A stretch of 64,000 nt of DNA from Toxonevra muliebris (GCA_963691655.1 OY829329.1:23921883-23985882), one strand, 5' to 3'. Positions 34,392-46,170 are shown, numbered from the stretch's first letter. Made by a program: numbers and translations. The notes: generated from the letters alone by a model not told the origin.

Positions 34392-35487
34392 CATACATAA
34401 GTAGGAAATAAAATTTGAATCACAAAGTTCAAATTTCTTGATTCATAACTCATGAATTTTAAATTTTTAAGTCTATTAGAAATTTCGTGCAACGTAAATG
34501 GATCCGAAAAGCACGGCCTAAGCCGTGGAGCGAGCATTTCAATTTCTAGTAATAGGCCAAAAATTGCTTAACAGTTCTAGATCTAAGATCAGTTCTTAAT
34601 CAAAATCAGTAGAAAATATTCGGTATTCGGAGATAATGCCAGATCAGATTAAGTATATTATGCCACTTCTCTAGTAGTTTTTAATGAAAAATATAATTAA
34701 GTAAAGTAAATTTTGAAAGTTTTAAATTTTGAAATATTTAAATTTTTTCATATTCCGATTAAGGAAATGCTTCAAGAAAAAAAAGCAGTTTTCCTTAATA
34801 GTAGAGTTCCGCTATACAAAAACTGCCAAATGAAATTCTGAATATCGGAAGAATTTCAACGAAATTTTCGAAAGTAATTTAGCAACCCTGGTTTGTTTTT
34901 TAAAGATATTTTGTTTTTATAACAGCTGTACTTGTTATAAAATATTAACAAAAGCAAAAGTGAACAAATAAAATAAAGGAGCCGGAGAGCAACTCATTGC
35001 TATTCCCCCAATTATTTGTAATTGCAATAAAAACTTTTACCATCCAAGTCCAATTGAAAGCACATTTTTATTTACGTAATTTCTTTCTCACAAAACACAC
35101 ACAAAATTAAAATATCTAATAATTCCAATTATGTGTTACTTCAAGAAATGATAGATTTGTATTTTTTCTTGAAGGAATATCAGTATTGCCTTTGTTTTTT
35201 GAGAATAGTTGTACAAGGTTGCATTTTAAGTGTTTACAAAATGGAAACAGCCGGCTTCAAAACAGTATTACATCAATTGTAAATTTTTTATTAAATTTGA
35301 AACAAATTATAGTTATGGAGTAACTAGTATTTCCCACTCTTTTCGAAGTTCTGGTAGCAACTTCTGATTCTTATTCCTTCAGAAACACTAACATTTAATA
35401 ATTCTCATTTATCCTCTCTTAGGTCTTATTTTAAACTACGATGCCATTTTAACAATTTTATACTGTTTTTCAATTTTATCTTTCTAA
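34392..35487. other. Intergenic, nothing recognised
   Basis: AT-rich. Near 34832-34865 the pieces TGAAATTCTGAAT and GAATTTCAACGAAATT resemble the subterminal palindromes of the MITE at 19978, so an old copy may lie here. Confidence 0.35.
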
Positions 35488-35489
35488 TA

Positions 35490-36402
35490 CAGTAGAATCC
35501 CGATTATCCGGAATCAACCCTATACTGCATAACGATGCCTTTAAGGTCATTTTCTTATTTCACAAAATTTTGAATTTGCATGGTCATTTTCAAAATAAAA
35601 ACAGCCTATTATTAGTGAAGGGTGCAACGAAGAAAATATCAAAGAGTGATTGAACTGCGACAGTAATGACTCAGATTTCCAAACATTAACTGATGAAGAA
35701 ATCATTGATGAGTTGAGTGGTATGGAAGAAGAAAAAGGAACTGGAGTGTATTTCAAGTACCATCTCATGCAGAAGCTTTTTAAACTCTATACGTTCCATT
35801 TAATTGGTTTGAAAGACATGATGAATCGGATCCTATACAGTTGTTTCAGCTAAAGCGGATCAGGGACTTGACTGCAATAAAAAGATGAGATACCGTTACG
35901 TCAAAGGTTAATAAGAAGTTATTTCCAGCCAAAAATCTTAATTATATCTTTGTTGCTCGTATTTCTTTTATAAAGTATCTTATTATCCAAATGACGTGTT
36001 CTTCTTTGATTTGATTATGAAATCGATTACAGTCAACGCTCGAAACCGTGAACTAATAAAAACCAAGGGTGTTCACGTTTAAGAGATGGTTCAAGTTTGC
36101 CATTGTTGATTTTTATGATCTTACCACAGAATTATCTTCGCCTTAAATATTATATTTTCTCTTAAGTTCTTGTAGTAAACATATTTAGAGTATTCCCGAA
36201 ACTATTAAAATCATGAAAATTAAAACATAATTTAAAAAAGAAATTTTGTTCACATTATAGAGATTTCAGACTTTTGTTCACGTTTCAAAATAGTCAATGG
36301 AGAAAAAACTCGTTCACGTTAGTGGATGCTCACATTATCGAACGTTGACTGTATTCGGAATACTCCTGGTTTTGATTGATTCGGATAATCGGGATTCTAC
36401 TG
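35490..36402 (+). mobile_element. pogo/Tigger-like element with a second element nested inside
   Basis: The terminal repeats CAGTAGAATCCCGATTATCC are exact on both sides and flanked by TA (35488-35489, 36403-36404). A short Asp/Glu-rich reading at 35650-35760 (LTDEEIIDELSGMEEEKG) may be a C-terminal scrap of a transposase. Most of the coding region is gone. The nested element occupies 36030-36351. Confidence 0.85.
36030..36351. mobile_element. Nested pogo-like MITE
   Basis: 322 bp with terminal repeats CAGTCAACGCTCGA and CAGTCAACGTTCGA, TA on each side (36028-36029, 36352-36353). It lies wholly inside the larger element and so is the later insertion. Subterminal GTTCACGTTT/CGTTCACGTT-like repeats are present. 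Confidence 0.8.
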
Positions 36403-36501
36403 TATATAAAAAAGGAAAAAATGAAAATATACATATTAGTCCAGTCATTATAAAGATTTACATCAAAAAATTCTGAACTGAGATTTTTCTTCTGTAATTG
36501 T

Positions 36502-37247
36502 TAATGGGGGTATGATAGACTCAAAAACCACAAAAATCAGTTCTGGGGTTTCAGAGCGCCCCCCAAAAAATCCCCCCTTTGGTGAAAAAAGCGTTTTTTA
36601 CTAGTAACTGGTTAACCGTTGGAGATATTAAAAAATTATCTAGCACACATAAAAAGCTTAAGTGATTTTCTAAAAAAAGAGGTGTTATGTAATTTTTCCG
36701 TATCATAGTTTTCGAGATATTCAATATTTAAGAAATTGCAAATTTATTGCCAATTTCTGCAAATAGTAAAAGTAGTAAAAACCAACAGGCAACTATACTA
36801 TATTGTTATATTTGAATACAAAAAATTATCCGTTGTCAATGAAAATGACAGGGGATGTTATATCCTCTTCAAAACCCTTTTCGATTTTTCTTCCTAGCTG
36901 GTTTGGTTTTCGAGTAATTTAAATCCTATAGGCTCCGCACTCAAAAATTCAAATTCACAAAGATGCGCGCGCATCCACAGTACATCCAAAGTACTAAATT
37001 TGTAATTTCTTAAATATTGAATATCTCGAAAACTATGACATATACGAAAAAATTACTTAGGATCTTTTTTTTAGGAAATCACTTAAGCTTTTTATGTGTG
37101 CTAAATAATTTTTTGATATCTCCAACGGTTAACCAGTTATTAGTACAAAAAGGCTTCATTCACCAGAGAGGGGGTTTTTGGGGGGGTCGCTCTGCAACCC
37201 CAGAACTGATTTTTGTGGTTTTTGAATCTATCAATCCCTTCACTAAC
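36502..37247. mobile_element. Long-arm foldback element
   Basis: Arms of about 250 bp (36502-36752 and 36993-37247) are inverted copies separated by about 240 bp. Shared blocks include CAAAAACCACAAAAATCAGT, GGTTAACCGTTGGAGATAT and GTTTTCGAGATATTCAATAT. The open frame at 37017-37256 is just the right arm. Confidence 0.85.
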
Positions 37248-37546
37248 AAATACTGAAAAAAATCCCAGTTAAGAGTTTTTATGAACTTTTGGTGCATTTT
37301 TTACTTTAACGACTGGGCTAATATGGAATGATTTAAAAATAAAACTCATACTCTATATCTCGAAAATGGTATGGAGATATTGAAAAACAAACAAATAACA
37401 AAATTGGAAACAGTATATCTCAAAACACATTACCTCATACTCAATTTAAAATACTGTAAAATGGCGTTTGGACTAATATAATTCCCAAGCGACAATATGT
37501 TACCTTGGCATTCTTTAAAATACTTATTTAGTTTTATGTTGACTTG

Positions 37547-37734
37547 ACGACCTCGATAGTCCAGTGGATAGCGCACTAGACTTTTACCTGGGAGGTTACG
37601 GGCTTCATTCTTGTCTGGGTCTGGTGATTATTTCTCATACCGGCGTTGAACTGTAGGTCCAACCATGTGTGGTATCACAATGGATCATCCTGGCCTAAGT
37701 GTTTTTCTAGACAGCCACTTAACCTAATCTAACC
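37547..37734 (+). mobile_element. tRNA-derived SINE, copy 3, internally deleted
   Basis: The head GACGACCTCGATAGTCCAGT is followed by the tail part of the family, lacking about 100 bp of body. It ends in AACCTAATCTAACC. The B box has decayed (GGGCTTCATTC). Flanking TATGTTG on both sides may be what is left of a target duplication. Confidence 0.8.
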
Positions 37735-38419
37735 TATGTTGGAAAAATATTTGTTAAATCGAAATTCTCCAAATTTTTTTAAAGTGGACATAGGCGGTTT
37801 TGAAATGTATTGTTAAATGGAAAATGTTCAACAAATACTTGTAGATTTTTATATTTATTATTTTCTAAGATTAATGACCGAAATCTCTGCTCGATTTCTG
37901 ATAACCAGTGGGAGATTTTATTTGAAATTTTTTATACGATTTTGTTTTAAATCGTTCAACGTTTTTTGTTGATAAACAGTTTTTTTTTTCATATATTCTT
38001 CAGTTGTTACTAATTATTTGTGCACCGTTATATGTAAAAGTAACAAGATCAATAGAGTTGACACATCTAGTGGCAGTTTTCGACTAATTACAATTTTTTT
38101 TCAATAATTGGTCATAAATTCTTAGGAACTCTAACCTTTTATGGATTACCAAACAGAGTTAGTAAAAAATATTAATTTATTTTTTCTTGTATATAATACA
38201 ATTTTACACTTTTCACTAAAGACATTCTAGACTTTTATCATTCTACACCTGAGTAATGGCAAATCAAATTATAATTGGAATTGCGATTGAAATTCAAAGT
38301 TTGTTATACATAATTGTCCAAGTTCAGTGTGTATTAGATGAGCTTCAATTATGCACTAACTATTTGCTAAGCTAAAGCATTTGTTAAGAAGGCGTTCTTC
38401 AGTTTCACTGCACGGCATA

Positions 38420-39536
38420 CAGTCTTTTCAACAAGAGCGTGTTCGGCTTAATTGTACGAACAACTTTAAGTACCAAGTTGAACTTTATTTTCAACATTTC
38501 ATTGCGAATGGCGCTGTATAACCTTTCAAACAAACCTTTCGTTGTATAAGCAATTTTTCAAATCGTGCTCCTTGTATGCAAAACGTTTTTAAGGTGCCAT
38601 TCTTTGCTCACATCCAAAGGAATCCAAAATATCCTAGGAAGGTGCTGCAAATATCTTGAGAAGTTGAAGGTATTCGTAAAGAAATGAAACCAACTTTTTT
38701 TAAGACACCAGAATGTTTACAACTTACCAAATCATTGTGCTTCTAGAGGAACATCACAGCAGCAGGATTCGGTGATAGCATGAGTTTTTGAAGCCAATTC
38801 TACCATTACACTTGAAGCAGCCCAACAAAAAAGTTACCATAACCAAACTCTTACTGTCGGCAAAACAAACAAAAAAATGACAGGAGCGGGCTGTCGAATA
38901 TATGGATAATGATTGGAGGGATGTGGCCTTTACAGATGAATCTTTTTTATGGTCGACAGGTACCATAAAACGTGGATTGTCCATTAAGGGCAGTAAAGCT
39001 CATATTTGGGATGCTTTTCAAGACAGAGTTTCGACAGTATAATCATGATTACGAGAAATTTGGATATCCAGCATAGACTCTTATCCTCTGCCAATAACTG
39101 GAAAAGAAATCGAAATTGAGTGCTTTAAGAGGTCAGGACCCTAAACATCAAAGTCACTTGTGCAGTAAGTGAAAAGAGGAAAATCGGATAAGAATTTTGG
39201 ACTGCGCCTCTCAATCTTCAGATGCTAACCACATTGAAAGTTTTTTTTTAGCAATTACTAAGCTTAAGATAAGCAGAAAAAATACTATGAGTATTGCCCA
39301 ATTCAAATGACAGATTAAGTCAAAATGGCGGTGTTTGCGGCAATCGTACGCCGAAAAGCTAGAGATAATATGACCTCGCGTTACCACGAAATTCCTCAAA
39401 ATTTTTGTAACTAGAAAGTATATTGATATGTCAGCGCATTGGACAAAAAAATGTTTAAAAATAATGTGGGATTTTTGTATTGATTGGTGCATTTTTTGAA
39501 GGACTAAGGCCGTACACGCTCTTGTTGAAAAGACCG
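38420..39536 (+). mobile_element. Tc1/mariner-superfamily element with long TIRs, decayed transposase
   Basis: Terminal repeats CAGTCTTTTCAACAAGAGCG and CGGTCTTTTCAACAAGAGCG, about 30 bp with few changes, are flanked by TA (38418-38419, 39537-39538). Plus-strand fragments include RAVEYMDNDWRDVAFTDESF, the usual block around the first catalytic Asp, then WSTGTIKRG. Downstream blocks are riddled with stops. The element (1117 bp) has a normal size for the superfamily. Confidence 0.8.
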
Positions 39537-39539
39537 TAC

Positions 39540-40556
39540 TTATTCAGGTGTTACCGGCCGACATGCGTAATATTTCACATGCTGTACATATAGGTATAGT
39601 TTCGATTGCTGACCTAACCTAAAAAGATAATGAATTTGTTTAATTTTAATCAAAATTTCAAATGTTCCCTGCTGAATTTCATGAATGTACTATACTATAT
39701 ATGTACATATATCTCATAGTGTTTGTTGCCTACTTAATGCTATCAGCTTAAACTTAAACATATGTTTTAGCAAATGAAAGTGTGCCAGACTTTCTGTCTG
39801 TCTTGTTTGTCTGACTCAAAATTTCTGCAATATACACATGGTTTTGCATATAATAGTATATGACGAAAAATCGTAATATTCGAAAATGTTCCAATCTCTA
39901 AAATTAAGAGGGCCTTCGTACATACCGCACGTGCATCCCGAATTCAAACGCTTATCATCATCATCATCAGCAATTGTTGGGGAAAATTTTATTGACATCA
40001 AAATTTTCGACAATTCCACGGCGCAATGCCAATTATGACGTACATATTTACATACATATTAAATTCCATAATTAAGTTCTTCTTCTTTTGTTTTTTTTTT
40101 TTTGTTAAATTGATTATATTTATATATTCTCTTAAAATCAAAAAATATTTTGAGTTCATATACTCTTAATTTTAGAAATTACATATAAATTTTTTTTAAA
40201 TATTTCACTTATCTTTATATTGAAAAAAATATATATTTTAAATTAGTACAATGTGTGGATTAAATTATTTTTTTTTTTATAGAAGATTCATTCTCTTATC
40301 ACTGCGAGATTTTGTTACTGAAATCTAGTAAATATATATATTTTTTAAAAATATATATATGTATTATTTTTTGAGACTTATGTACATTTGTTTGAGCTGT
40401 TAAGAATCAATCATTTTATTTTGCTATATATACAAGTAACTTTGAAATGGAACTTTCAATTGCATTCAAGCCCCTTATGAAATCAATGTATACTGTGGGT
40501 GTATAAATTTCATTGATTTTCATAAGCTTGAATTAATTGTTAATTTAACGTGGTTC
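39540..40556. other. AT-rich intergenic
   Basis: No gene seen. A CCTAACCTAA scrap near 39607 may be a SINE tail. 40080-40400 is extremely AT-rich. Confidence 0.45.
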
Positions 40557-41237
40557 TATAAAGAAGTGTACTGACAAGTGATTCTATCTACGTTTGTTCA
40601 GTAGAAAGAAAAGTAAAATATTAAAAAATCTTCGAAAAAAAAATAAATTAAATGTTTTATTTTTTTCATAATTTTTCTTGAAAGTGGAAAGTTTTTTTTT
40701 TTTTTGATTTTCAAGTGAATTTAAAAAACACCGGAATCAATGAGAACCACAAAGTTTTCAATCTTCAAAAATTTCTTTAAAACCCACAACTTAAAAATTA
40801 AAATATTTTTACAAACAAAAACCTTCAATACTTAAAGTATTCGAAGAGGAAAAAAAAAATAATCAACACAAAGAAAAAACCAGTAACAACCTTCGTTTTT
40901 TTTTAAAAAATACGTATAAATCCGGCTTAAGAATGTATATTCCTTTTGGAGGTAAGTGAAGTTATTTTTTAAGATCTTTATTTTATTGAACAATTTAATA
41001 TTTTTTTTTTTAATGTTTATGTGAAATTATTTTTTAGTTTATTAAATCAAGATATTTTAATAATTTTCGTGTTTTCAAAACTATTAATGTCTAGTTTAGT
41101 GTTTAAATGTGAAACGAAAAAGGAGAGGTCTGAATTGGAACAGCGAGTTTCAAATCATTTCTCCTCCGTGTCTAAGTTGGTTCATAATAAATTAGTGAAT
41201 ATTTTCAAGCCGGCTTTTCAAATACTGGTTTCAACTT
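40557..41237 (+). promoter_or_regulatory. Candidate promoter and first exons of an unidentified gene
   Basis: A TATAAA (40557-40562) and an initiator-like TCAGTA (40598-40603) precede a long A-rich leader. That leader ends at ATGTATATTCCTTTTGGAG before GTAAGTG (donor at about 40953). A plausible acceptor TTATTTTTTAG ends at 41038. The next open stretch, with ATG at 41088, reads MSSLVFKCETKKERSELEQR and SNHFSSVSKLVHNKLVNIFK, ending at GTGAGT (donor 41238). The TATA-initiator spacing (about 41) is longer than usual. No homologue recognised. It may be chance. Confidence 0.22.
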
Positions 41238-41394
41238 GTGAGTACTGAGCGGTTTTGGTTTCGAAAATTTCGTTTTTTTACTAACTTCGTATGCAAAAAC
41301 AACTGAAAAACTAGCTCAATACTTTAAAGGATAATATAGACGATTACACTATGCAATAGCCAACATCGAACTGGCGATTTGTCTAGAGTAATTT

Positions 41395-41860
41395 GGGGTC
41401 GCTGTGCTCGAATCTGAAGACCATTTTGCTGCATCACGACAGGTTTTTAAAATTTGACTTTGTAAAGTTTTTTTTTTTTTTGAAGAATAAGAGGGTGAAG
41501 AAAGTTTTGGTGTTCTAGAACCCCCCATGCTTTTTGATAAGCCAACTTTTTCCCAAACACACTATAATGCTTTTATCATTCATTTAGCCTGTTAGCCATT
41601 TTATTCTAAGATGTACTTAAAAAACTGACAAAATTTTGGGTATGGAGCTTAGATGGAGGATTCTTGGGTTTATAAAAAATGTGCTTCTTTTTCATCTAAA
41701 CAACTTTTCTATAGACACCAAAAACGATAAAACATAAATAAAGAATGCCCTGATGCAGTTTTAATAAAGCCATTTTTATGATTTCATTTACCGTTATCTC
41801 AAAATGTCCTGACGTGCTGGAGTAAAATGGTCTTCAGATTCGAGCTCAGCAACTTGGCAC
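41395..41860. mobile_element. Foldback element
   Basis: Arms at 41404-41443 and 41808-41857: CTCGAATCTGAAGACCATTT on the left is found inverted on the right, with about 85 percent identity along 40-50 bp. The centre is AT-rich. Confidence 0.7.
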
Positions 41861-42337
41861 AGTTTTATCAATGCTTCAATTAATAAATCTAATAAGCTTC
41901 TTCGGCACTCCTTGGAAGAAAAATTTCATTTCAGAAAATGCAGAAGAGAAATTCAGTGATTTTTACAATAAAAATTTAAATATCCATGCATTTCAGAATC
42001 TAGTTTGAGAACATCTTTCGATAAGAGAAAAATATGGTAAAAAATCACACTCCACAAATTTTGAAGTGCAACGAATTAACCCCTTATAACCCCCAAGGGT
42101 AATAGCAAATTTACTTTTTCGATGATTTAATTATAGAAAAATACGAAGTTGAAAAATGTTCCAGGATCGAAAAGGATATTAGTTATAACTGGTATCCCAG
42201 TTAGGGAAAAGCTCCTAGCAGGAAATAAATACCTACAATCCAACTTGAAGACCAGAGACAAAACCGCAACCTTTATTGTGTAGCTGGTTTCGATTCTGGT
42301 TTCATTTGACATTGTTTATTTGTTATTGTAAAATCCT

Positions 42338-42855
42338 GGCGGCTAGTATAATAAATATTTCGATCCATTAACCATTTGAATACGAAGAGAATGAAAATGA
42401 TAAACGAAATATTTAGCAACGAAATAAAAATGTATAGGAGAAAGCGACAAGTCGCATCTCATCCGCCATTTGTTCATATGTATGGCTGTTTTTTTTTTTT
42501 TTTGCCTTACGCAACTCCTCCACATTTTCTGCCCATACTTCGACTATGAGCTTCTCTTCCCGCGCACTCCACAAATTTCTCTTTTTATATTTTTGTTTCT
42601 CCATAACAATCAAATTGTAAGCAAAACAAAATATAAATGTCAGAGCAAATTCATTTCAATATTGTTTTCAGTGAACACATTCAGTGTTGCATTTGATTTT
42701 TTGCTCGGTTTCGACGCAGTTTCGTTGAAACCACCTCATTTCCGTGGATTCTTTTGGCATATGTTTATGTTCCGAAATTGAGCAATTCAACGCAGTTTCA
42801 ACCAAAACCATGGAAATGATCGAAACTACGCAATTTCGCCTCAGTCGGAACATAG
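42338..42855 (-). mobile_element. Harbinger-like relic with Myb/SANT coding segment, copy 2
   Basis: Aligns with 20799-21500 over most of its length. This copy keeps the right terminus (complement CTATGTTCCGACTGAGGCGA) but has lost about 30 bp at the left. The two copies together outline one element. The coding segment is listed separately. Confidence 0.65.
42413..42613 (-). pseudogene. Myb/SANT-like DNA-binding protein fragment of a Harbinger element
   Basis: The 66-codon frame reads MEKQKYKKRNLWSAREEKLI, VEVWAENVEELRKAKK and SHTYEQMADEMR: a Trp-anchored three-helix domain like the Myb/SANT protein encoded beside PIF/Harbinger transposases, which assists transposase binding and nuclear entry. 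After the third helix the sequence diverges (LVAFSYTFLFRC). A short Lys run from an expanded T-tract (42487-42503) lies between helices. No transposase (DDE) gene accompanies it, so it is a relic. Confidence 0.6.
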
Positions 42856-43411
42856 TTTAAAAAAAGAATACAAGAATTTGCAGGAAAATTTTGAGATGCT
42901 ATTGTTAAAACTTTAAAGATAAACACTTAGGATAATTTTTTTGGTATTCCAAATTGCAGTGATCTAATTTAGTTTTATTATCAAAAATGTATTCATGACT
43001 ACGAACTTTTTAGAAACTCCCTCAGTACAACTTTATTTTTCAGAAAAATCTATGTAAAAAATTTGATTCCAGCCAGCCTGACATAAACATTGAAAACACT
43101 AGTAGGCCCAAAAGGGAATTTTAAGGATAAAACTTCCCCTTCCGAGTAATCGTCTTAGTCATTAATGGTGATTGTTTTCAGAATAATAAAAAAAAACTTT
43201 TTGAAGGAACAAAAAACCTAAAGTCTTCCCTTACTGCAATCTTTATATTTGTTCAGGAGGAATACTAAAAAAATTTGTTGAAATAGAACACAAATTGTGC
43301 CGATGAATGTATCTGAACTGATAAAGTTCTCAAAGACTTCTCTGGTTTAATTCACAATCAATTGCCTTTCTTGTAACAATTATTGCATTTCTGGTAATTT
43401 TGAATGACTAA

Positions 43412-43887
43412 TAGTGCGGGCACACGAGCGTGAATTTTGTTGAAATTCTGAATTTCAAATTTAGGTGGATACACGACAAAAACGAAATTTCATTGAGAAT
43501 CGAGTTTTGGATTGAATTTGGATAGGAAGAATTTATATATTGTAGCAATCAAGGATAATTGGAGGAATAGAAATGAGTTGCCTCCGGCCTCATTATTTTA
43601 TTTTTTACTTACTCTTTGTTGTATTATTATTTAATAATGTAATATTTACAAGAGTAGCTGTTACGAATACAACAGCAATTGTTATAAGTGTCAACAAAAA
43701 ACAGTAATAAATCTTGTATTTTCCTGTTTTTTATAACCATGTGTTAAAGGGTTGCTGAGTTACTTTCTGCATTTCAATTGAATTTCGCTATAATTTGGTT
43801 GAAATTCAGAATTTCATTTGCCAGATCTTGACGCATTTCAACGTATTACCAAATTTGCTTGGAGTTATCTTTCGTGTGTACGCGCTA
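43412..43887. mobile_element. MITE with CACACGAG-type terminal repeats, copy 2
   Basis: The left end TAGTGCGGGCACACGAGCGT is matched on the right by the complement TATAGCGCGTACACACGAAA. The inner TTGAAATTCTGAATTTCA palindrome and the CATTTCAACG block occur in the same places as in the copy at 19978. Confidence 0.7.
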
Positions 43888-44592
43888 TAATTCACAAAAG
43901 ATTTCCAACTTCAAGAAATTCATCAAGTAAATAATCAAGGCCTTTTATTTCTCAACTCAATTAATAGTATTTTATTTATAATCTTTGTATTTTCTATTTT
44001 AGTTCATTCGTAGTCATAAAATTCCTTAAAAACTCTACACACATATCTATGTATGTATATATTTTTTTTTAGAATTATAATTTTTTGGGGGCACATTAAT
44101 TAAACAATCAAGGTCTTTCATCTCTAAAACCAAAGCAATACCTACTTTTTTTAATCTCTATACGATTTTAAGTCTTTTTATTACATACAAAAATTTTATT
44201 CCTATTTTAGTAATAGATTTTTTCTAATCTAGCACATAGAATTTTATAAAATTCGAATTTTTTTTTTTAGAAATTATTTTTTTTTGTTTTGTTCTAGCAC
44301 ATTCGCAGTCATAGAATTTTTTAGGCATATGCAATTTTTTTTTAAAAAATAAATAGAATTTTTCTATTTTAAGTAATTCATTTATATTATAGTCATCAAA
44401 ATGCTTTCGTTGCTTCAGTTGTTGCGCTGATTATCGCTGGACTTTGCAATCTTCTGTAAGAGATTCGAAAATATTTGGCCATGACTTATTGTCTACAAAA
44501 AAAAAAAACATAAAACACAAATAAATAAAAAACAATTGGGCTCATGGGAATTTGCGATGGTCACAGTTTCAAGTAATAACTCTTAAATCTCC
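43888..44592. other. AT-rich intergenic
   Basis: Nothing recognised. The words ATTTTAGT(A/T)CATTCGTAGTCATA/ATTCGCAGTCATAGAATTTT recur loosely between 43990 and 44320 and hint at a degenerate tandem repeat. Confidence 0.35.
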
Positions 44593-44647
44593 AGTATCGA
44601 GGAATTCTACGCTACGGTATATCCGTAGCGTAGAATTCCTCGATACT
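44593..44647. repeat. Perfect palindrome, 25-bp arms
   Basis: Arms 44593-44617 and 44623-44647 are exact reverse complements, separated by TATAT. Each arm begins or ends with AGTATCGAGGAATTC and its complement. The arms are GC-richer than the flanks. The RNA or a single strand would form a very stable hairpin. No target duplication is obvious. Confidence 0.95.
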
Positions 44648-45383
44648 AATGGAAGTGGTTTACTTCCCACATCAATCCTTAGTTTTTCCCAAATTTTGGA
44701 ATACAAATAGTTTAAAAAAAAATTAAATATTAATTTAATCGGCACATGTTCATGTTTTGTTATTACAATTTCCTCAAATCAACAACAATATAAAAATTTA
44801 AAAATAAATGTATTTATGTGAATAGGTATATATTTAATTACTTAAAGAAGAAAACAACCTAAAGAAAAAAAAAAATTACGAAATTTGTATTTAATTTGAA
44901 ATCTATGACTGGCGACACATGGAAGCGTGTACGCGATTTTTTTGATCTGCTTGTCAAAAAGTTCAACGAAATACTTATAATATGCATTTAAATTAGATTA
45001 ATGAAATTTTTACGTCTTTAGTTCTATTTTTTTTTTTGGGTTAGAAGGGGGGAATTAGGGAATTTTTTTGTTTTTTTTTTTGTTTTATGACAGTTTGGTA
45101 TGATTGGGGCATGTTTTATGTATATAGTTCAAAAGGAATATCGAACAAACGCGTCATACAATATTTACATACAATGAAAGTTTATTAAATGCCAAGTGTA
45201 GCAAAAAAGAAAGTATATTTTTTTGATATCTTTATGGTGCCCTATAGCAGGCAAGTTTCCTTTTTTAGTAGAATTGTTGGAAAATTGAATTTTTGTATAT
45301 GTAAATACATGTGTCGAAGATTTCTAATCATTAGGAGGCTCTTTTTTAATTTCTTGGGAACTTCTTTTTATTTTTGATTCTAG

Positions 45384-45500
45384 TGCCTGGTTTTCATTAT
45401 GTCAAATTCAATCAAATTTTCCAGCATGTTGGCAAATTTTATATAGGAATTTCTCTCTTTCTCTCTCTTTGACAGAGAATATGACAATGAAAACCAAGCA
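45384..45500 (+). mobile_element. TTA-flanked MITE, family M, copy 2
   Basis: 117 bp, TGCCTGGTTTTCATTATGTC to the complement end AAAACCAAGCA. The right flank is TTA and the left TAG, so one duplication has changed. It contains CCAGCATGTTGG and a TCTCTCTTTCTCTC run. Confidence 0.85.
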
Positions 45501-45899
45501 TTAGGTGGACAACATAGGACAATGTTATTGCATTAGTTGGCAACACTGAATCTTTTATGTTGTCCGCGAAGACGAAGTTTTGAAGTGAAACTTCTTATGT
45601 GAGTATACTGAAATCTGGATCGGCAACAGTCTGTGTGAGGAATTATTTTATTTTGTTTGGCTCTCTATGCACACATCAAAAAATTACAACAAACTCATTT
45701 CTCTCACTCTCTTTATCTTCTCAAGCAACGTTGTTGTATTGCTCGCAATCAATATGAAATACTGAAAGAGAATATTGTATTATTAAACACTTTTTCTGAA
45801 GAAAATTTCAAGGTTCTGATAAAAATGAAAATATTTTTAAAATGAAACTTCTTTAGCGGGACTTTGAATTGATAATTTTGCGATGTCAAAAAACTAATA

Positions 45900-46170
45900 A
45901 CAAGCGAAGTTATGTAGTTGTTAGTGTTTAGCGAACGAGGACATACTAAAGAGATCGGCTACATACAAACAAGCAGAGAGTCGACTTCTCTCATGTGCTT
46001 TAGTGAGAGAGCCGATATACATAGTAGTCTCTGCTTGATTGCATATATCTGAACTTTTCTTTCATATGTTATACATATACGTGTGCTACGTTGTGTTTGT
46101 GCCGTTAAGTGAAGAAAGTATCAACAGAAAAAAAGAAATATGATCGCAACAACAAAACCCTATTGTTGTT
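45900..46170 (-). repeat. Dispersed repeat family A, copy 3 (inverted)
   Basis: In reverse complement it shows the same landmarks as 31262-31490 and continues into the TATGTAGCCGATC / CTCGTTCGCTAAACACT segment that is split in copy 2. It therefore represents the uninterrupted family sequence. Confidence 0.7.

Noticed and set aside
37017..37256. 79-codon open frame
   Set aside because: It is the right arm of the foldback element.
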